NCBI RefSeq assembly: GCF_000017405.1
Contig: NC_009667.1
Location: forward strand, 2,218,001 to 2,282,000
Reading direction: 5' to 3'
Length of the DNA: 64,000 nucleotides
Origin: Brucella anthropi ATCC 49188
GTDB taxonomy: Bacteria > Pseudomonadota > Alphaproteobacteria > Rhizobiales > Rhizobiaceae
In this document: piece after piece, positions 17,529 to 27,448 of the stretch
Position numbering within the stretch: the stretch's first letter is position 1
Layout of the letters: every line of letters begins with the position of its first letter
Notes under the pieces: model-generated
The model's database searches: none
Seen by the model: only the letters and a program-made list of their open reading frames with translations
What the model was told of the DNA's origin: nothing
Program-made: the position numbers and the translations under genes

Positions 17529-20500
17529 TTAGCTGCAGCCACTCGTTGCACCGCAAGTGTCGCACTTGAGGCACGTTCCGTTGCGAACCATGGTAAAGTT
17601 CTGGCATTCGGTGCAGCTGTCGCCGGTATAGCCCTGCATCATCGACTTGATGCGGCGGTCAGCTTCCAGCTTCTTGGCGGCATTCGCACTTTCCGCGCGG
17701 GCAGAAGCAGCGTCTGCTGCAGCCTTATCCGAGAAAAGTTCGGTTGCTGTTGCCGATGTGCTTTCCTGCTGCTGTGCCGGAGCAGGTTGCTCTTCCAACT
17801 CCCGCTTGAAGGCGGTCGCACCATCCGTCACCAGACCGATTGTTGCGGGGCGATTGCCCGTCGGCGTGGTCGACTTCAAGGTTGTGACGTTGGAAGCCTG
17901 CGGCACAGAATTTGTCGATCCCTTGGCTTCGTTAGTCGAGTTGGTCACCAGAGTGGGCTTGTAACCACGCGTCCAACCGGTCGAGACCAGATTGGTCTTA
18001 CCTTCCTTGATACCCTTGCCAAGCGCCGTATTACCGAAGTCGCTTGTGTCGACATGGGCGAGGTCATTGCGTCCGAGATAGGACACTGCCAGCTCACGGA
18101 AGACATAGTCGATGATCGACGTTGCGGTCTTGATGGCATCGTTGCCGATGACCATGCCTGCCGGTTCGAATTTCGTGAAAGTGAAGGCTTCCACATATTC
18201 CTCGAGCGGTACGCCGTACTGCAAGCCGAGCGATACGGCGATGGCGAAGTTGTTCATCATTGCACGGAAAGCAGCACCTTCCTTGTGCATATCGATGAAG
18301 ATTTCACCGAGGCGTCCATTACCGAACTCGCCGGTGCGCAGATAGACCTTGTGACCGCCAACGACTGCCTTCTGCGTATAACCCTGACGACGGTTCGGCA
18401 GCTTTTCGCGCTCATGCACGATCTTTTCGACAACCTTTTCGACGATACGTTCGGTTACCTGAACGGCGCGGGCTGCAGCAGGGGCTTCGATCAGTGCCTC
18501 GACTGCATCGTCTTCGTCCTCATCATCCGAGATGAGGGCGGCGTTGAGCGGCTGCGAAAGCTTGGAGCCGTCGCGATAAAGCGCATTGGCCTTGAGCGCC
18601 AGCTTCCAGGACAGCATATAGGCGTTCTTGCAGTCCTCGACGGTTGCGTCATTCGGCATGTTGATCGTCTTGGAGATCGCACCCGAAATGAACGGCTGTG
18701 CGGCTGCCATCATGCGAATGTGGCTATCCACCGAGAGATAACGCTTGCCGATCTTGCCACAAGGATTGGCGCAATCGAACACGGCGTAGTGCTCTTCCTT
18801 GAGGAACGGCGCCCCTTCGAGGGTCATTGCGCCGCAAACATGGATGTTGGCAGCTTCGATGTCCTTCTTGGCGAAACCCAGCGCCGGGAGCATCTCGAAC
18901 GAGAAATCGTTGAGCTGTTCATCGGTGAGCTTTAGCACGTCCTTGCAGAAGTCTTCGCCCAGCGTCCACTTGTTGAAAGCGAACTTGATGTCGAATGCGC
19001 TTTTGAGAGCAGCATTCAGGGCTTCGATCTTCTCGTCGGTGAAGCCCTTGGACTTCAAAGAAGACGGGTTGATGCCCGGAGCCTGATTGATGTTGCCGTG
19101 ACCGACAGCATAGGCTTCGATTTCAGCGATCTGGCTTTCCGAATAGCCGAGCGTGCGGAGTGCTTCCGGTACGGCGCGGTTGATGATCTTGAAGTAACCG
19201 CCACCAGCGAGCTTCTTGAACTTCACCAGCGCAAAATCTGGCTCGATACCGGTCGTGTCGCAGTCCATGACGAGGCCGATCGTGCCGGTAGGCGCGATGA
19301 CGGTGGACTGTGCATTGCGGTAGCCATGCTTTTCGCCAAGTTCCAGCGCCTTGTCCCAGGCAGCACGTGCATGGGTAATCATATCCTGATCCGGGCAATC
19401 CTCGGCAATCAGCGCCACCGGGTTGACGGCAAGGCCTTCATAGCCTTCGGTTTCACCATGGGCAGCGAGGCGGTGGTTGCGAATGACGCGCAACATATGC
19501 TCGGCGTTTGGCTCGTAGCTTGGGAAGGTCCCGAGTTCCTTTGCCATTTCAGCGGAGGTGGCATAGGCTACACCGGTCATGATCGCCGTCAGCGCGCCGC
19601 AGATCGCGCGGCCTTCGTCCGAGTCATAAGGAATGCCGGAGGTCATCAGCAGGCCGCCAATATTGGCATAGCCGAGGCCGAGCGTGCGGTATTCATAAGA
19701 AAGACGGGCGATTTCCTTCGACGGGAACTGCGCCATCATCACCGAGATTTCGAGAACGATGGTCCACAGGCGTGCCGTGTGCTCGTAAGCTGCAATATCG
19801 AATGAACCATCCTTGTTGCGATAGGTGAGCAGGTTGATCGACGCCAGATTGCAAGCCGTGTCGTCAAGGAACATGTATTCCGAGCACGGATTGGAAGCGC
19901 GGATCGGACCGGCGGTCGGGCAGGTGTGCCAATCGTTCATGGTCGTGTTGTAGTGCAGGCCCGGATCAGCGGACGCCCAGGCGGCGTAACCGATCTTTTC
20001 CCACAAATCGCGCGCCTTCAGCGTCTTCATGACGCGACCGTCGCGACGAGCTGTCAGGTTCCAGTCGCCGTCGTTTTCGACAGCGCGCAGGAATTCGTCC
20101 TTCAGCGAAACGGAATTGTTGGAGTTCTGGCCCGAAACAGTCAGATAGGCTTCCGAATCCCAGTCTGTATCGTAGGTCTTGAACTGAATGTCGGTGTAGC
20201 CCTGACGCGCGAACTGGATCACGCGCTTGACGTAGTTTTCCGGAACCTGGTTCTTCTTTGCGGCCTTGATTTCGCGCTTCAGGGCAGGGTTCTTCGCCGG
20301 ATCGAAGCAATCATCATTGTCCGCTTCGCAGTTGACACAAGCCTTCATGATGGCGGTCAGATGCTGCTTGACGATCTTGGAACCGGTGACGAGCGAAGCA
20401 ACCTTCTGCTCTTCCTTGACCTTCCAGTCGATATATTCCTCGATATCCGGATGATCGATGTCGACGACGACCATCTTGGCGGCGCGGCGGGTCGTGCCGC

Positions 20501-21320
20501 CCGACTTGATCGCACCTGCGGCGCGGTCGCCGATCTTCAGGAAGCTCATCAGACCGGAGGATTTGCCACCACCGGAAAGTTTTTCACCTTCGCCGCGCAG
20601 ATAGCTGAAGTTGGAGCCCGTGCCGGAGCCATACTTGAACAGGCGTGCTTCACGGACCCACAGATCCATGATGCCGCCTTCATTGACGAGATCGTCGCCA
20701 ACGGACTGAATGAAGCAGGCATGCGGCTGCGGATGTTCATAGGCCGACTTGGACTTGGTCAGTTTGCCGGTCTGCCAGTCGACATAGAAATGGCCCTGGC
20801 CGGGACCGTCGATGCCATAGGCCCAATGCAGGCCGGTGTTGAACCATTGCGGGCTGTTTGGAGCCACACGTTGGGTCGCGAGCATATAGGCAAGCTCGTC
20901 GCGGAAGGCGAGGGCATCTTCCTCAGAGGCGAAATAGCCACCCTTCCAGCCCCAATAGGTCCAAGTGCCGGCGAGACGGTCGAAAACCTGGCAGGCGTCC
21001 ATTTCGGAGCCGTAGCGATCATTTTCAGGCAGCTTGGCAAGCGCGTCCTCGTCAGCGACCGAGCGCCACAGCCATGAGGGAACGTCGTTCTCCTCGATCT
21101 TCTTCAGCTGTGCGGGAACGCCAGCCTTGCGGAAGTACTTCTGTGCAAGAATGTCCGCGGCGACCTGGCTGAACTGCGCGGGCACATTGATGTTCTCAAG
21201 ACGGAATACGATGGATCCATCGGGATTCTTGATCTCGCTGGTCGCAGTCCGGAACGCGATGTCCGCATAGGCCGACTGATTCTCTTTCGTGAAACGGCGT
21301 TCGATCTTCATCTGTCCCAT
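17529..21320 (-). CDS. nrdJ: Adenosylcobalamin-dependent (class II) ribonucleoside-diphosphate reductase
   Basis: 1263 residues, the large alphaproteobacterial form. The enzyme makes deoxyribonucleotides using coenzyme B12 to generate the thiyl radical. Seen in sequence: [16 protein letters not shown] near residue 230, the active-site region [21 protein letters not shown] with the NxCxE catalytic set, and [22 protein letters not shown]. The C-terminus ends in a zinc-ribbon-like [22 protein letters not shown] and CS tail that re-reduces the active site. The ATG at 21320 or the one at 21311 could be the start. No second subunit is encoded nearby, as expected for class II. Confidence 0.97.
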   Translation of the reverse strand: MGQMKIERRFTKENQSAYADIAFRTATSEIKNPDGSIVFRLENINVPAQFSQVAADILAQKYFRKAGVPAQLKKIEENDVPSWLWRSVADEDALAKLPENDRYGSEMDACQVFDRLAGTWTYWGWKGGYFASEEDALAFRDELAYMLATQRVAPNSPQWFNTGLHWAYGIDGPGQGHFYVDWQTGKLTKSKSAYEHPQPHACFIQSVGDDLVNEGGIMDLWVREARLFKYGSGTGSNFSYLRGEGEKLSGGGKSSGLMSFLKIGDRAAGAIKSGGTTRRAAKMVVVDIDHPDIEEYIDWKVKEEQKVASLVTGSKIVKQHLTAIMKACVNCEADNDDCFDPAKNPALKREIKAAKKNQVPENYVKRVIQFARQGYTDIQFKTYDTDWDSEAYLTVSGQNSNNSVSLKDEFLRAVENDGDWNLTARRDGRVMKTLKARDLWEKIGYAAWASADPGLHYNTTMNDWHTCPTAGPIRASNPCSEYMFLDDTACNLASINLLTYRNKDGSFDIAAYEHTARLWTIVLEISVMMAQFPSKEIARLSYEYRTLGLGYANIGGLLMTSGIPYDSDEGRAICGALTAIMTGVAYATSAEMAKELGTFPSYEPNAEHMLRVIRNHRLAAHGETEGYEGLAVNPVALIAEDCPDQDMITHARAAWDKALELGEKHGYRNAQSTVIAPTGTIGLVMDCDTTGIEPDFALVKFKKLAGGGYFKIINRAVPEALRTLGYSESQIAEIEAYAVGHGNINQAPGINPSSLKSKGFTDEKIEALNAALKSAFDIKFAFNKWTLGEDFCKDVLKLTDEQLNDFSFEMLPALGFAKKDIEAANIHVCGAMTLEGAPFLKEEHYAVFDCANPCGKIGKRYLSVDSHIRMMAAAQPFISGAISKTINMPNDATVEDCKNAYMLSWKLALKANALYRDGSKLSQPLNAALISDDEDEDDAVEALIEAPAAARAVQVTERIVEKVVEKIVHEREKLPNRRQGYTQKAVVGGHKVYLRTGEFGNGRLGEIFIDMHKEGAAFRAMMNNFAIAVSLGLQYGVPLEEYVEAFTFTKFEPAGMVIGNDAIKTATSIIDYVFRELAVSYLGRNDLAHVDTSDFGNTALGKGIKEGKTNLVSTGWTRGYKPTLVTNSTNEAKGSTNSVPQASNVTTLKSTTPTGNRPATIGLVTDGATAFKRELEEQPAPAQQQESTSATATELFSDKAAADAASARAESANAAKKLEADRRIKSMMQGYTGDSCTECQNFTMVRNGTCLKCDTCGATSGCS

Positions 21321-22053
21321 CCAAACGTTCTATATATAGTAGCTCTAGTGACGGTTTTCAGCCACGGCCTGTCTGTATCGCGTCTCTGTCAAAACAGCTC
21401 TTCTGCGGGGAGGAGCGTCTTGTTGGGGAGAAAACTCCCGGAAATCCGCTTCCACCTCATCAAAGCCCACGAAAAAACGCCTCAGGGGAGCTTAATTGCA
21501 ACCTTGCTAGCGTGATCGCGATCAAAAATCGGCGGAACGAAAAATACCTTATCTTGTAAGAAGCATGAGCGCAAATACTAAATCTAGTGTTAACGCTGTT
21601 TCTGATTGATGTTGCATCTGCTTCTCCAGAGAAGGGCGAACCCAGAATTTGGGCGCAAGAAAGCACCGAGCGAAAACCGCACTTTCAAAGCGCAACGCTC
21701 GTTCGATACTCAACTTGACCGAAAAAAGGACCGGCAGATTACAACGCCCGATCACGCTACTTACGCAACGATAGTATCATAAAAAACGACTCGGCTTCGA
21801 GCGTCAAGCAATGGTTTGTTGTAACGCTCCAGCATCTAGATATTGTGCGTAACAGCTTGGGGCAAATGTGGATAACGGGGAGAAGCGACACTTTTGCGAA
21901 CCAAGCCGGCTATGTGATTTGGGGAGCCTGGATAGCCGCTATTATTAGCAGTTAGAGGAACAAGCACGGCAGCGTCGACTGTCGAAAGAGAAAATCCCTG
22001 CAAAAGGATCGTAATCCGGGGGAATGTTGCATTGAAGACGGCTTGCGGGCTGC
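21321..22053. other. Long intergenic region between nrdJ and the Nudix gene
   Basis: 733 bp with no convincing gene, AT-richer than its surroundings. It contains the NrdR-like core next to nrdJ and one perfect DnaA-type 9-mer (TGTGGATAA, 21867-21875). I looked for a cobalamin riboswitch upstream of nrdJ and saw no recognisable B12 box. Small frames on the minus strand (60-70 codons) look non-coding. Confidence 0.55.
21330..21339 (-). promoter_or_regulatory. Possible NrdR-box core upstream of nrdJ
   Basis: CTATATATAG matches the central ten bases of the NrdR operator consensus (CWATATATWG) and is palindromic. It sits 10 bp before the nrdJ ATG. The flanks do not match the consensus and no second, properly spaced box is visible, although NrdR usually binds pairs. 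It could equally be a -10-like AT-rich stretch. Confidence 0.3.
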
Positions 22054-22542
22054 TTACTCCGCAGCAGCGGCAATTCCCGAATCACCAAAATGGTTCAGTA
22101 ACTGCTTCAGTTCGGTCTCTTCGACGCGATTGGCCGCTTCCTGCGGCGACACCCATTCGCAGATGCGCTGATCCCGCTCAGGCCAGTCTTTCTCCTGCCC
22201 GGTGAACTGCACCGCGAATACCGCCGCCGTGAACTGGTTTATGCGTTCAGGTGGCAGATCGGTCTTGCAGTAGCAGAAACTACCGATTGGTACTGGTGAG
22301 ACCTCACCACGAATGCCTGCTTCTTCATAAGCTTCACGAAGAGCAGTATCTGCCAGAGTGCGACCAACTTGCGGCCAGCCTTTGGGGATGATCCAGCGGC
22401 CTGTACCGCGGCTCGTAATGACGAGAACCTTGAGGGTGCCCATGTCGCGACGATAGACAAGCGCCGCAACCTGCTGCAAACGACCGGAAGGCGTCAAAAT
22501 ACGCTTTTCGGTTGCAATCAGTTGTTTGGCCTGCGACTTCAC
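22054..22542 (-). CDS. Nudix hydrolase
   Basis: 162 residues. The Nudix box reads GWPQVGRTLADTALREAYEEAG: the REAYEEAG half matches REUxEExG, while the first conserved Glu is replaced, as in the PKGWP-type diphosphoinositol/diadenosine polyphosphate hydrolase branch. TGRWIIPKGWP just before it fits the same branch. The start is GTG at 22542 with an AGGGGAT ribosome site. It hydrolyses some nucleoside diphosphate linked to another moiety; the substrate is unknown. Confidence 0.85.
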   Translation of the reverse strand: MKSQAKQLIATEKRILTPSGRLQQVAALVYRRDMGTLKVLVITSRGTGRWIIPKGWPQVGRTLADTALREAYEEAGIRGEVSPVPIGSFCYCKTDLPPERINQFTAAVFAVQFTGQEKDWPERDQRICEWVSPQEAANRVEETELKQLLNHFGDSGIAAAAE

Positions 22543-22738
22543 CGCGAAAATCCCCTTTTTATCTATAGCATGATCCGATTCGCCAAAATAACAACTGATT
22601 AGTTAGGCAGCTGACCTTTGAAAATATTCAAAAAAGCTTTTATTTTAAAGGTATTACTAAAATTTCGGCAGGAGATGGCGGCTTTGAAAACGCTATCTGC
22701 CTCTAATCGGCGTTATTTCGATGCGCTTTCCATAAGGT

Positions 22739-22769
22739 GCGATTGCGGCGGAAATATCACCGCAATCGC
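22739..22769. repeat. Inverted repeat, 10-bp stem
   Basis: GCGATTGCGG (22739-22748) pairs with CCGCAATCGC (22760-22769) across 11 nt. There is no T-run after the stem in either direction, so it could be an operator or a weak terminator for the gpt transcript. Confidence 0.5.
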
Positions 22770-22801
22770 GTTCGTTTGTTTTCGTTTCGCAGCGTTTTGA
22801 T

Positions 22802-22823
22802 CTGGCGGATGTGAATCCGCCAG
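22802..22823. terminator. Hairpin downstream of gpt
   Basis: CTGGCGGA (22802-22809) and TCCGCCAG (22816-22823) form an 8-bp stem around TGTGAA. TTTT follows on the plus strand; on the minus strand, where gpt is read, the tail is ATCAAAAC, so termination there would be weak. Confidence 0.4.
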
Positions 22824-22873
22824 TTTTATCGGAAGTGCATTCGATGGATTTATGGCTTCAAGTCTGTCGGGCT

Positions 22874-23371
22874 TCAGCCGCGCTTGTCGCCTGCGATCGG
22901 TTCCTGATAGGTGAAGCCCATATCCCAAGGGAAATAGATCCAGGTGTCCTGAGACACTTCCGTTACGAAGGTATCGATCAGCGGACGGCCTTTCGGCTTG
23001 GCGTAAACAGTCGCAAAATGGGCCTTCGGCATCATTTCCCGCACGATGGCTGCGGTTTTGCCGGTGTCGGTCAGGTCGTCTACGACAATGACGCCTTCGC
23101 CGCCATTTTCCAGAAGTGTTTCGCTCACACCCTTGAGGATCTGCATGTCGCCTTGCGACGTGTAGTCGTGATAGGAGGCAATACAGACGGTTTCGATGAG
23201 ACGAATGCCGAGTTCGCGGCAGACAATGGCTGCAGGGACCAGACCGCCACGCGTGATGGCAACAATTGCGTGCCAATCGCGATTCATACCGGCAATCCGC
23301 CAGGCGAGGGCGCGGGCATCACGGTGGAACTGATCCCATGAAACTGGGAAGGCTTTATCTGGCAAGGACAT
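22874..23371 (-). CDS. gpt: Xanthine phosphoribosyltransferase
   Basis: 165 residues from the ATG at 23371; an upstream extension to 23449 is not family-like. The enzyme converts xanthine and guanine with PRPP to nucleotides in purine salvage. The PRPP loop [13 protein letters not shown] (about residues 88-100) is the type I phosphoribosyltransferase signature; [11 protein letters not shown] near residue 40 and the C-terminal [15 protein letters not shown] are typical of E. coli-type Gpt. Confidence 0.92.
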   Translation of the reverse strand: MSLPDKAFPVSWDQFHRDARALAWRIAGMNRDWHAIVAITRGGLVPAAIVCRELGIRLIETVCIASYHDYTSQGDMQILKGVSETLLENGGEGVIVVDDLTDTGKTAAIVREMMPKAHFATVYAKPKGRPLIDTFVTEVSQDTWIYFPWDMGFTYQEPIAGDKRG

Positions 23372-23663
23372 CGAAACGCTCCGTGGAACGATCCGGAGCT
23401 CGTTCTCCGGACCTTTAAAAACCAAAAATGCGCTATGACGGATTGCCAAGCGCTGTAACTGTCAGGATCTGCGGCTTTTCTTCGTCTGCGCCCTTTCAGG
23501 CGGGCGGCAAGAGAGGAAAAGGCTCTCCACCCGGCACAGTCAGCGCCGGGTGATGCTGATAACCGCAAAAATGGTGTTCTTGCAAGCGTGTCGTGTCATC
23601 ACAGGCTAGTTGTCAGCCAGTTGTTGGCCAATTGCCGGATCAAACTGGCTTCAATCGTGTCTT

Positions 23664-24509
23664 CTAACGCGAGAAAAGCGTGAGAATGGGCAGCTCGTTC
23701 AGCATGGAGCGCGTCACCCCGCCAAAGACCAGTTCACGCAACCGGGAATGACTGTAAGCGCCCATCACGAAAAGATCAGCGCGTTCAGCGATGATATGTT
23801 CCCTCAACGCATCCTGCGCATAACGTCCGTTGGATGCCAGTGCTGTGGTCGTGACATCAATCCCATGCCGGGACAGTGATTCCGCAATATCGTGGCTCGC
23901 CAAAGCCTGATCCTCGCCTTCAATTTCCGGTGGATCGACCCAAACGATTTCCGTTCTGTCGGCATGTTTCATCAAGGGCAGGGCGTCGAAAGCGGCCCGG
24001 GCTGCTTCCCGCTTGCCGTTAAAGGCGACGACGATCCGGTCGAGCGAAACCATCTGCAGCACCGGTGCATAGGGAACCAGCAGAACAGGGCAGCTGGAAT
24101 TGAAAACAATCGTATCGGCGGTTTCGTCGTTGGTGGCCGGATCGTCGGGGTCGGGTTGCCCGGCGACCAGCAATTCGGCTCCAAGACAAGCAGTCAGCAC
24201 GCCATCAGCAGCGGTGCCGGTTTCGGATCGCGTGATGCGATATTCATAGTTGGTGCCCTGACGGCGCATCTCTTCCTCGAAGAGATGTTTCAGTCTTTCG
24301 GAAAGTTCCTTGTGCTGCTTGTCATGCAGTTCGAACATTCCCGGATCGATGAAGCCGTTCGGGTCGGCATAGACGATGGGCGAAGGGATTGAATAAAGCC
24401 CGATGACGTGAATATCGGGCACCTTCTGCTTTAGAAGTCCAACGGCGGACACAACCCGCTTCAACTCGGATTCACTGCGAGAATAGGCAACCACCGTCTT
24501 GTAGGACAT
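23664..24509 (-). CDS. Universal stress protein, tandem UspA domains
   Basis: 281 residues with two Usp repeats (about 1-145 and 150-281). The second carries the ATP-binding motif GAYSHSRLRELVFGGVTRSML (G2xG9xGS/T pattern); the first ends in LLVAGQPDPDD and VLLVPYAP and looks degenerate. Such cytoplasmic proteins accumulate in stress and bind ATP. A strong ribosome site (GGAAGGAG) precedes the ATG. The neighbouring gpt and moaB/cinA-like genes run the same way but are separated by about 290 and 75 bp, so an operon is uncertain. Confidence 0.88.
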   Translation of the reverse strand: MSYKTVVAYSRSESELKRVVSAVGLLKQKVPDIHVIGLYSIPSPIVYADPNGFIDPGMFELHDKQHKELSERLKHLFEEEMRRQGTNYEYRITRSETGTAADGVLTACLGAELLVAGQPDPDDPATNDETADTIVFNSSCPVLLVPYAPVLQMVSLDRIVVAFNGKREAARAAFDALPLMKHADRTEIVWVDPPEIEGEDQALASHDIAESLSRHGIDVTTTALASNGRYAQDALREHIIAERADLFVMGAYSHSRLRELVFGGVTRSMLNELPILTLFSR

Positions 24510-24585
24510 GACCGAACTCCTTCCGGCTGTGTTTCTATTTTAGCATATAGTGCAACGAGTTGCGCGGGCAAAAGGTTGCAAAGGA

Positions 24586-25344
24586 TTAAGCGGCACCTTT
24601 TGTTTCGAGCGACGAGATCATTTTTTCGATTGCATCAATTGCCGTATCGATTTTTTGAGGATCGCTCCCGCGGACGACAAGTTCCGTGCTGAAGCGCCCA
24701 TTCTCGAATTTTGGATAGGAACCGATGATTGTGTCGGGGTTTTCTTTCTGGATTTCCGTCAGGGGCGCGCCAATCACGCCTTCGCCAAAAGGACAAAGCA
24801 CCGATCTGGACAGAAGCTTGCGGCCGGTCTTCAGTGTCGGCAGTACATTGTCGAGCATTGCCTGAAACACGGAAGGCACGCCTGCCATCACATAGACATT
24901 GCCGATATGAAAGCCAGGTGCGGCGGAGATCGGGTTCGCTATATGCTCAGAACCTTGCGGCATACGCGCCATGCGCTTGCGCGAGTCGGTGAATTCCAGC
25001 CCGCGCTTTGCATAATTGTCGCCAAGCAGTTTCATGGCTTTTTCGTCATAGATACAAGGCACGCCAAAGGCCGCAGAAACCGCATCGGCGGTGATGTCGT
25101 CATGGGTAGGGCCAATGCCACCGGACGTGAAAACATAGTCATAATGCGGTCGCAGTGCATTCAAAGCGGCGACGATGGCGATTTCTTCGTCCGGAACAAT
25201 CCGTACTTCCTTGAGATCAATGCCCGCCGCTGTCAGGACATCGGCGAGATGTCCGATATTCTTGTCCTTGGTGCGGCCTGAGAGAAGCTCGTCGCCAATT
25301 GCCAGCATGGCTGCCTTGACGGCTTGCTGCGGATTGTTGGTCAT
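24586..25344 (-). CDS. CinA/MoaB-like molybdopterin-binding domain protein
   Basis: 252 residues from the ATG at 25344. The N-terminal MoCF-biosynthesis domain starts AAMLAIGDELLSGRTKDKN and contains VFTSGGIGPTHDDITADAV, the signature shared by MoaB, MogA and the N-terminal part of CinA. The C-terminal deamidase domain of full-length CinA is missing. The last 80 residues (LPTLKTGRKLLSRSV onward) match stand-alone CinA N-terminal homologues found widely in Rhizobiales. Ligand and reaction are unknown. Confidence 0.85.
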   Translation of the reverse strand: MTNNPQQAVKAAMLAIGDELLSGRTKDKNIGHLADVLTAAGIDLKEVRIVPDEEIAIVAALNALRPHYDYVFTSGGIGPTHDDITADAVSAAFGVPCIYDEKAMKLLGDNYAKRGLEFTDSRKRMARMPQGSEHIANPISAAPGFHIGNVYVMAGVPSVFQAMLDNVLPTLKTGRKLLSRSVLCPFGEGVIGAPLTEIQKENPDTIIGSYPKFENGRFSTELVVRGSDPQKIDTAIDAIEKMISSLETKGAA

Positions 25345-25515
25345 ATCCAGACTCCATTTTCTGGCATCAGTTAAGCGCCAGCAGGACAAGGCTGCAACTG
25401 CTTTATTGCAGCATTTTATTCGTGTGCGAGAAGTTGCGCCTTTCCAAAGAAGGCGGCTCCCCTAATTGAACCTGTCGAGGTTGGGACCTCACAAATCGGG
25501 ATATGGAGACGTCAC

Positions 25516-26115
25516 ATGGTTAAAGTGCTGGTGCTGTATTATTCGGCCTATGGTCACATGGAGAAAATGGCCAAGGCGGCGGCTGAAGGTGCGCGCGAAG
25601 GCGGCGCGGAGGTCACGATCAAACGGGTGCCGGAACTGGTTCCGCCGGATGTCGCGAAAGCCTCGCACTATAAGATCGATCAGGATGCGCCGATTGCCAC
25701 GCCGGCTGAACTCGCGGATTACGACGCCATCATCATCGGCACCGCTACCCGCTATGGCATGATGGCGGCTCAAATGAAGAATTTCCTCGACCAGACCGGC
25801 GGTCTCTGGGCAAAGGGTGCCCTCATTAACAAGGTCGGGTCGGTGATGGTTTCCACAGCCACGCAGCATGGTGGCGCGGAACTGGCGTTGATTTCCACAC
25901 AGTGGCAGATGCAGCATCAGGGCATGATTATCGTCCCGCTTTCCTATGCCTATCAGGGGCAGATGGGAAATGATGTGGTGCGCGGCGGTGCTCCCTATGG
26001 GATGACGACAACTGCAGATGGCGACGGTTCGCGCCAGCCTTCGGAACAGGAACTGGACGGGGCGCGGTTTCAGGGCAAGCGTGTTGCGGAAATCACTGCC
26101 AAGCTGAACAGTTGA
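25516..26115 (+). CDS. wrbA: NAD(P)H:quinone oxidoreductase WrbA
   Basis: 199 residues, full family length. It is a flavodoxin-fold, FMN-dependent two-electron quinone reductase that limits semiquinone formation. The FMN phosphate loop is [35 protein letters not shown] and the later [20 protein letters not shown] (20 residues) are WrbA hallmarks. A ribosome site (GGAG) sits 9 nt before the ATG. It is divergent from the cinA-like gene and ends in a strong terminator. Confidence 0.95.
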   Translation: MVKVLVLYYSAYGHMEKMAKAAAEGAREGGAEVTIKRVPELVPPDVAKASHYKIDQDAPIATPAELADYDAIIIGTATRYGMMAAQMKNFLDQTGGLWAKGALINKVGSVMVSTATQHGGAELALISTQWQMQHQGMIIVPLSYAYQGQMGNDVVRGGAPYGMTTTADGDGSRQPSEQELDGARFQGKRVAEITAKLNS

Positions 26116-26135
26116 GTGGAGTAGCAGCTATTGAA

Positions 26136-26170
26136 AAGCCGCAGATTCAATCTGCGGCTTCTCTGAAAAA
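26136..26170 (+). terminator. Terminator of wrbA
   Basis: AAGCCGCAGA (26136-26145) pairs perfectly with TCTGCGGCTT (26151-26160) around TTCAA, 20 bp after the wrbA stop. A run of Ts is weak on the plus strand (CTTCTCTG), but the stem position between convergent genes supports the call. Confidence 0.75.
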
Positions 26171-26183
26171 ATAGTTAGAAAGA

Positions 26184-27050
26184 TCAGTTAACTGTTTCTG
26201 TTTTATTATCTTTTTCAATAACATGATAAGTCATTTGCGGATAAGGGATGTTGATCCCGGCTTTGTCAAATTCGATCTTCACCGTTTTGATTGTGTGGCG
26301 CGACACCTGCGCATAATCGGCGCTGTTTATCCAGTAGTTGGCGCTGAGAACGACTGCACTGTCGCCCAGTTGCGATACGAAATAGGCCGGTGCGGGTGTT
26401 GAGAGAACACCTTTCTGATCTTCGACAATCTTCTTTATGATCGCGAAGGCCTGATCGATATTGTCTTCGTAGCCAATCCCCACCTTGAACTCGTGCATGC
26501 GGGTTTTCATGCGGCTGTAATTGGTGACGGGCGTATTCCAAAGAGAGGAATTGGGTGCCAGCACGTAAAGGCCATCAATGGTTTTGAGCTCCGTCGCAAA
26601 CAAGCCGACGTCTTGCACGGTGCCGACGACGGTGCCTGCACTGATATATTCACCAACGCGAAATGGCCTGAGGACCAGAATCATGATGCCTGCTGCGATG
26701 TTCTGCAACGTACCTTGAAGGGCGAGGCCGATAGCAAGGCCAATGGCGCCTAGCGCTGCGAGAATGGACGCGGTCTGGACGCCAAACTGCCCGAGAACCA
26801 TGACCAGAATAATGACGAGTATGCTGTAGCGGACGACAGCGCCGAAGAATCCGACCAGAGTCTGGTCGAAGCCGCGAATTTTCGACAGCGACTGTATGGT
26901 CCATTTTTGAAGGATTCCGGCCAGTATCCAGCCGACGCAAAGGATAATCAGCGCACCGAGTGTGGAGACTGAATATCGTATGAGAAGGTCGTACATCTGG
27001 AGAACGAATGCGTTTGTATTTGCGATCAACTGTGTGGCTTGCTCTTCCAT
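26184..27050 (-). CDS. Small-conductance mechanosensitive channel (MscS family)
   Basis: 288 residues, the size of E. coli MscS. Three transmembrane helices lie in the first 130 residues. The third, pore-lining helix carries the Gly/Ala pattern GAIGLAIGLALQGTLQNIAAG; then the beta domain has FRVGEYISAGTVVGTVQDVG and ELKTIDGLYVLAPNS. It opens on osmotic downshock to release solutes. It is distinct from the larger YbdG-like channel at 15240-16568. It ends only 14 bp from the wrbA terminator hairpin, which may serve both genes. Confidence 0.93.
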   Translation of the reverse strand: MEEQATQLIANTNAFVLQMYDLLIRYSVSTLGALIILCVGWILAGILQKWTIQSLSKIRGFDQTLVGFFGAVVRYSILVIILVMVLGQFGVQTASILAALGAIGLAIGLALQGTLQNIAAGIMILVLRPFRVGEYISAGTVVGTVQDVGLFATELKTIDGLYVLAPNSSLWNTPVTNYSRMKTRMHEFKVGIGYEDNIDQAFAIIKKIVEDQKGVLSTPAPAYFVSQLGDSAVVLSANYWINSADYAQVSRHTIKTVKIEFDKAGINIPYPQMTYHVIEKDNKTETVN

Positions 27051-27162
27051 TGTTCCGTCTGCATCTGTTTCGAGTAGGGGAAAACTGGAGGATAGGGCAG
27101 CAAATTGTCAAGGCGAGGTTGCCTGGAGCGGATATGGGAAAACTGAGCGCAAAAGGAGGAGG

Positions 27163-27248
27163 TGGTGCGGTCGGCGGGACTTGAACCCGCAAGTCTAAAA
27201 GACGACGGATTTTAAGTCCGTTGCGTATACCAATTTCGCCACGACCGC
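27163..27248 (-). tRNA. tRNA-Leu (anticodon TAA)
   Basis: 86 nt on the minus strand. The acceptor stem GCGGTCG pairs with CGACCGC, and the 3' CCA is encoded (27163-27165 in complement). The anticodon loop CTTAAAA gives UAA, reading UUA; the long class II variable arm and a GGTTCAAGTCC T-arm are present. Its acceptor stem is identical to that of tRNA-Leu(GAG) at 51141, but the T-arm differs, so it is not a copy of the island's attachment site. Confidence 0.95.
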
Positions 27249-27448
27249 AGCAATTGCCCTCGTCTATGTCATGATTTGTGTCACGAATTCAAGCCACAAA
27301 GCCTGTTAACATCAACAGTTAGTATTGCCGAATATATGCTTACTCTAAATCGTTGATTTGGCGACCTGACGAGCTTCAACCTTGTCTGCATTGTCAAACC
27401 CATGTAGCGATGGGCGGAAATCCAGCAGGAAATGCAGAAAGTCGAATA
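27249..27448. other. Gap between tRNA-Leu and the threonine dehydratase gene
   Basis: About 200 bp (398 bp from the MscS start to the next CDS, tRNA included). Must hold the tRNA promoter on the minus strand and the dehydratase promoter on the plus strand. Nothing else recognised. Confidence 0.4.

Larger units (their letters stand above)
22543..22873. other. Intergenic region with two hairpins between gpt and the Nudix gene
   Basis: 331 bp. Two inverted repeats are seen: 22739-22769 (10-bp perfect stem, 11-nt loop) and 22802-22823 (8-bp stem, 6-nt loop, TTTT on the plus-strand side). The second lies 51 bp past the gpt stop and may end gpt transcription. No gene recognised. Confidence 0.5.

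Noticed and set aside
17787..21077. Long plus-strand frames (up to 383 codons) opposite nrdJ
   Set aside because: They mirror codon bias of the strongly supported nrdJ gene, have no recognisable domains and no ribosome sites.
21867..21875. DnaA boxes (also 61008-61016) as an origin of replication
   Set aside because: Single isolated 9-mers; no cluster, no AT-rich unwinding region with repeats, no dnaA/parAB genes nearby.
21321..22053. Cobalamin riboswitch upstream of nrdJ
   Set aside because: No B12-box or characteristic paired elements were found by eye.
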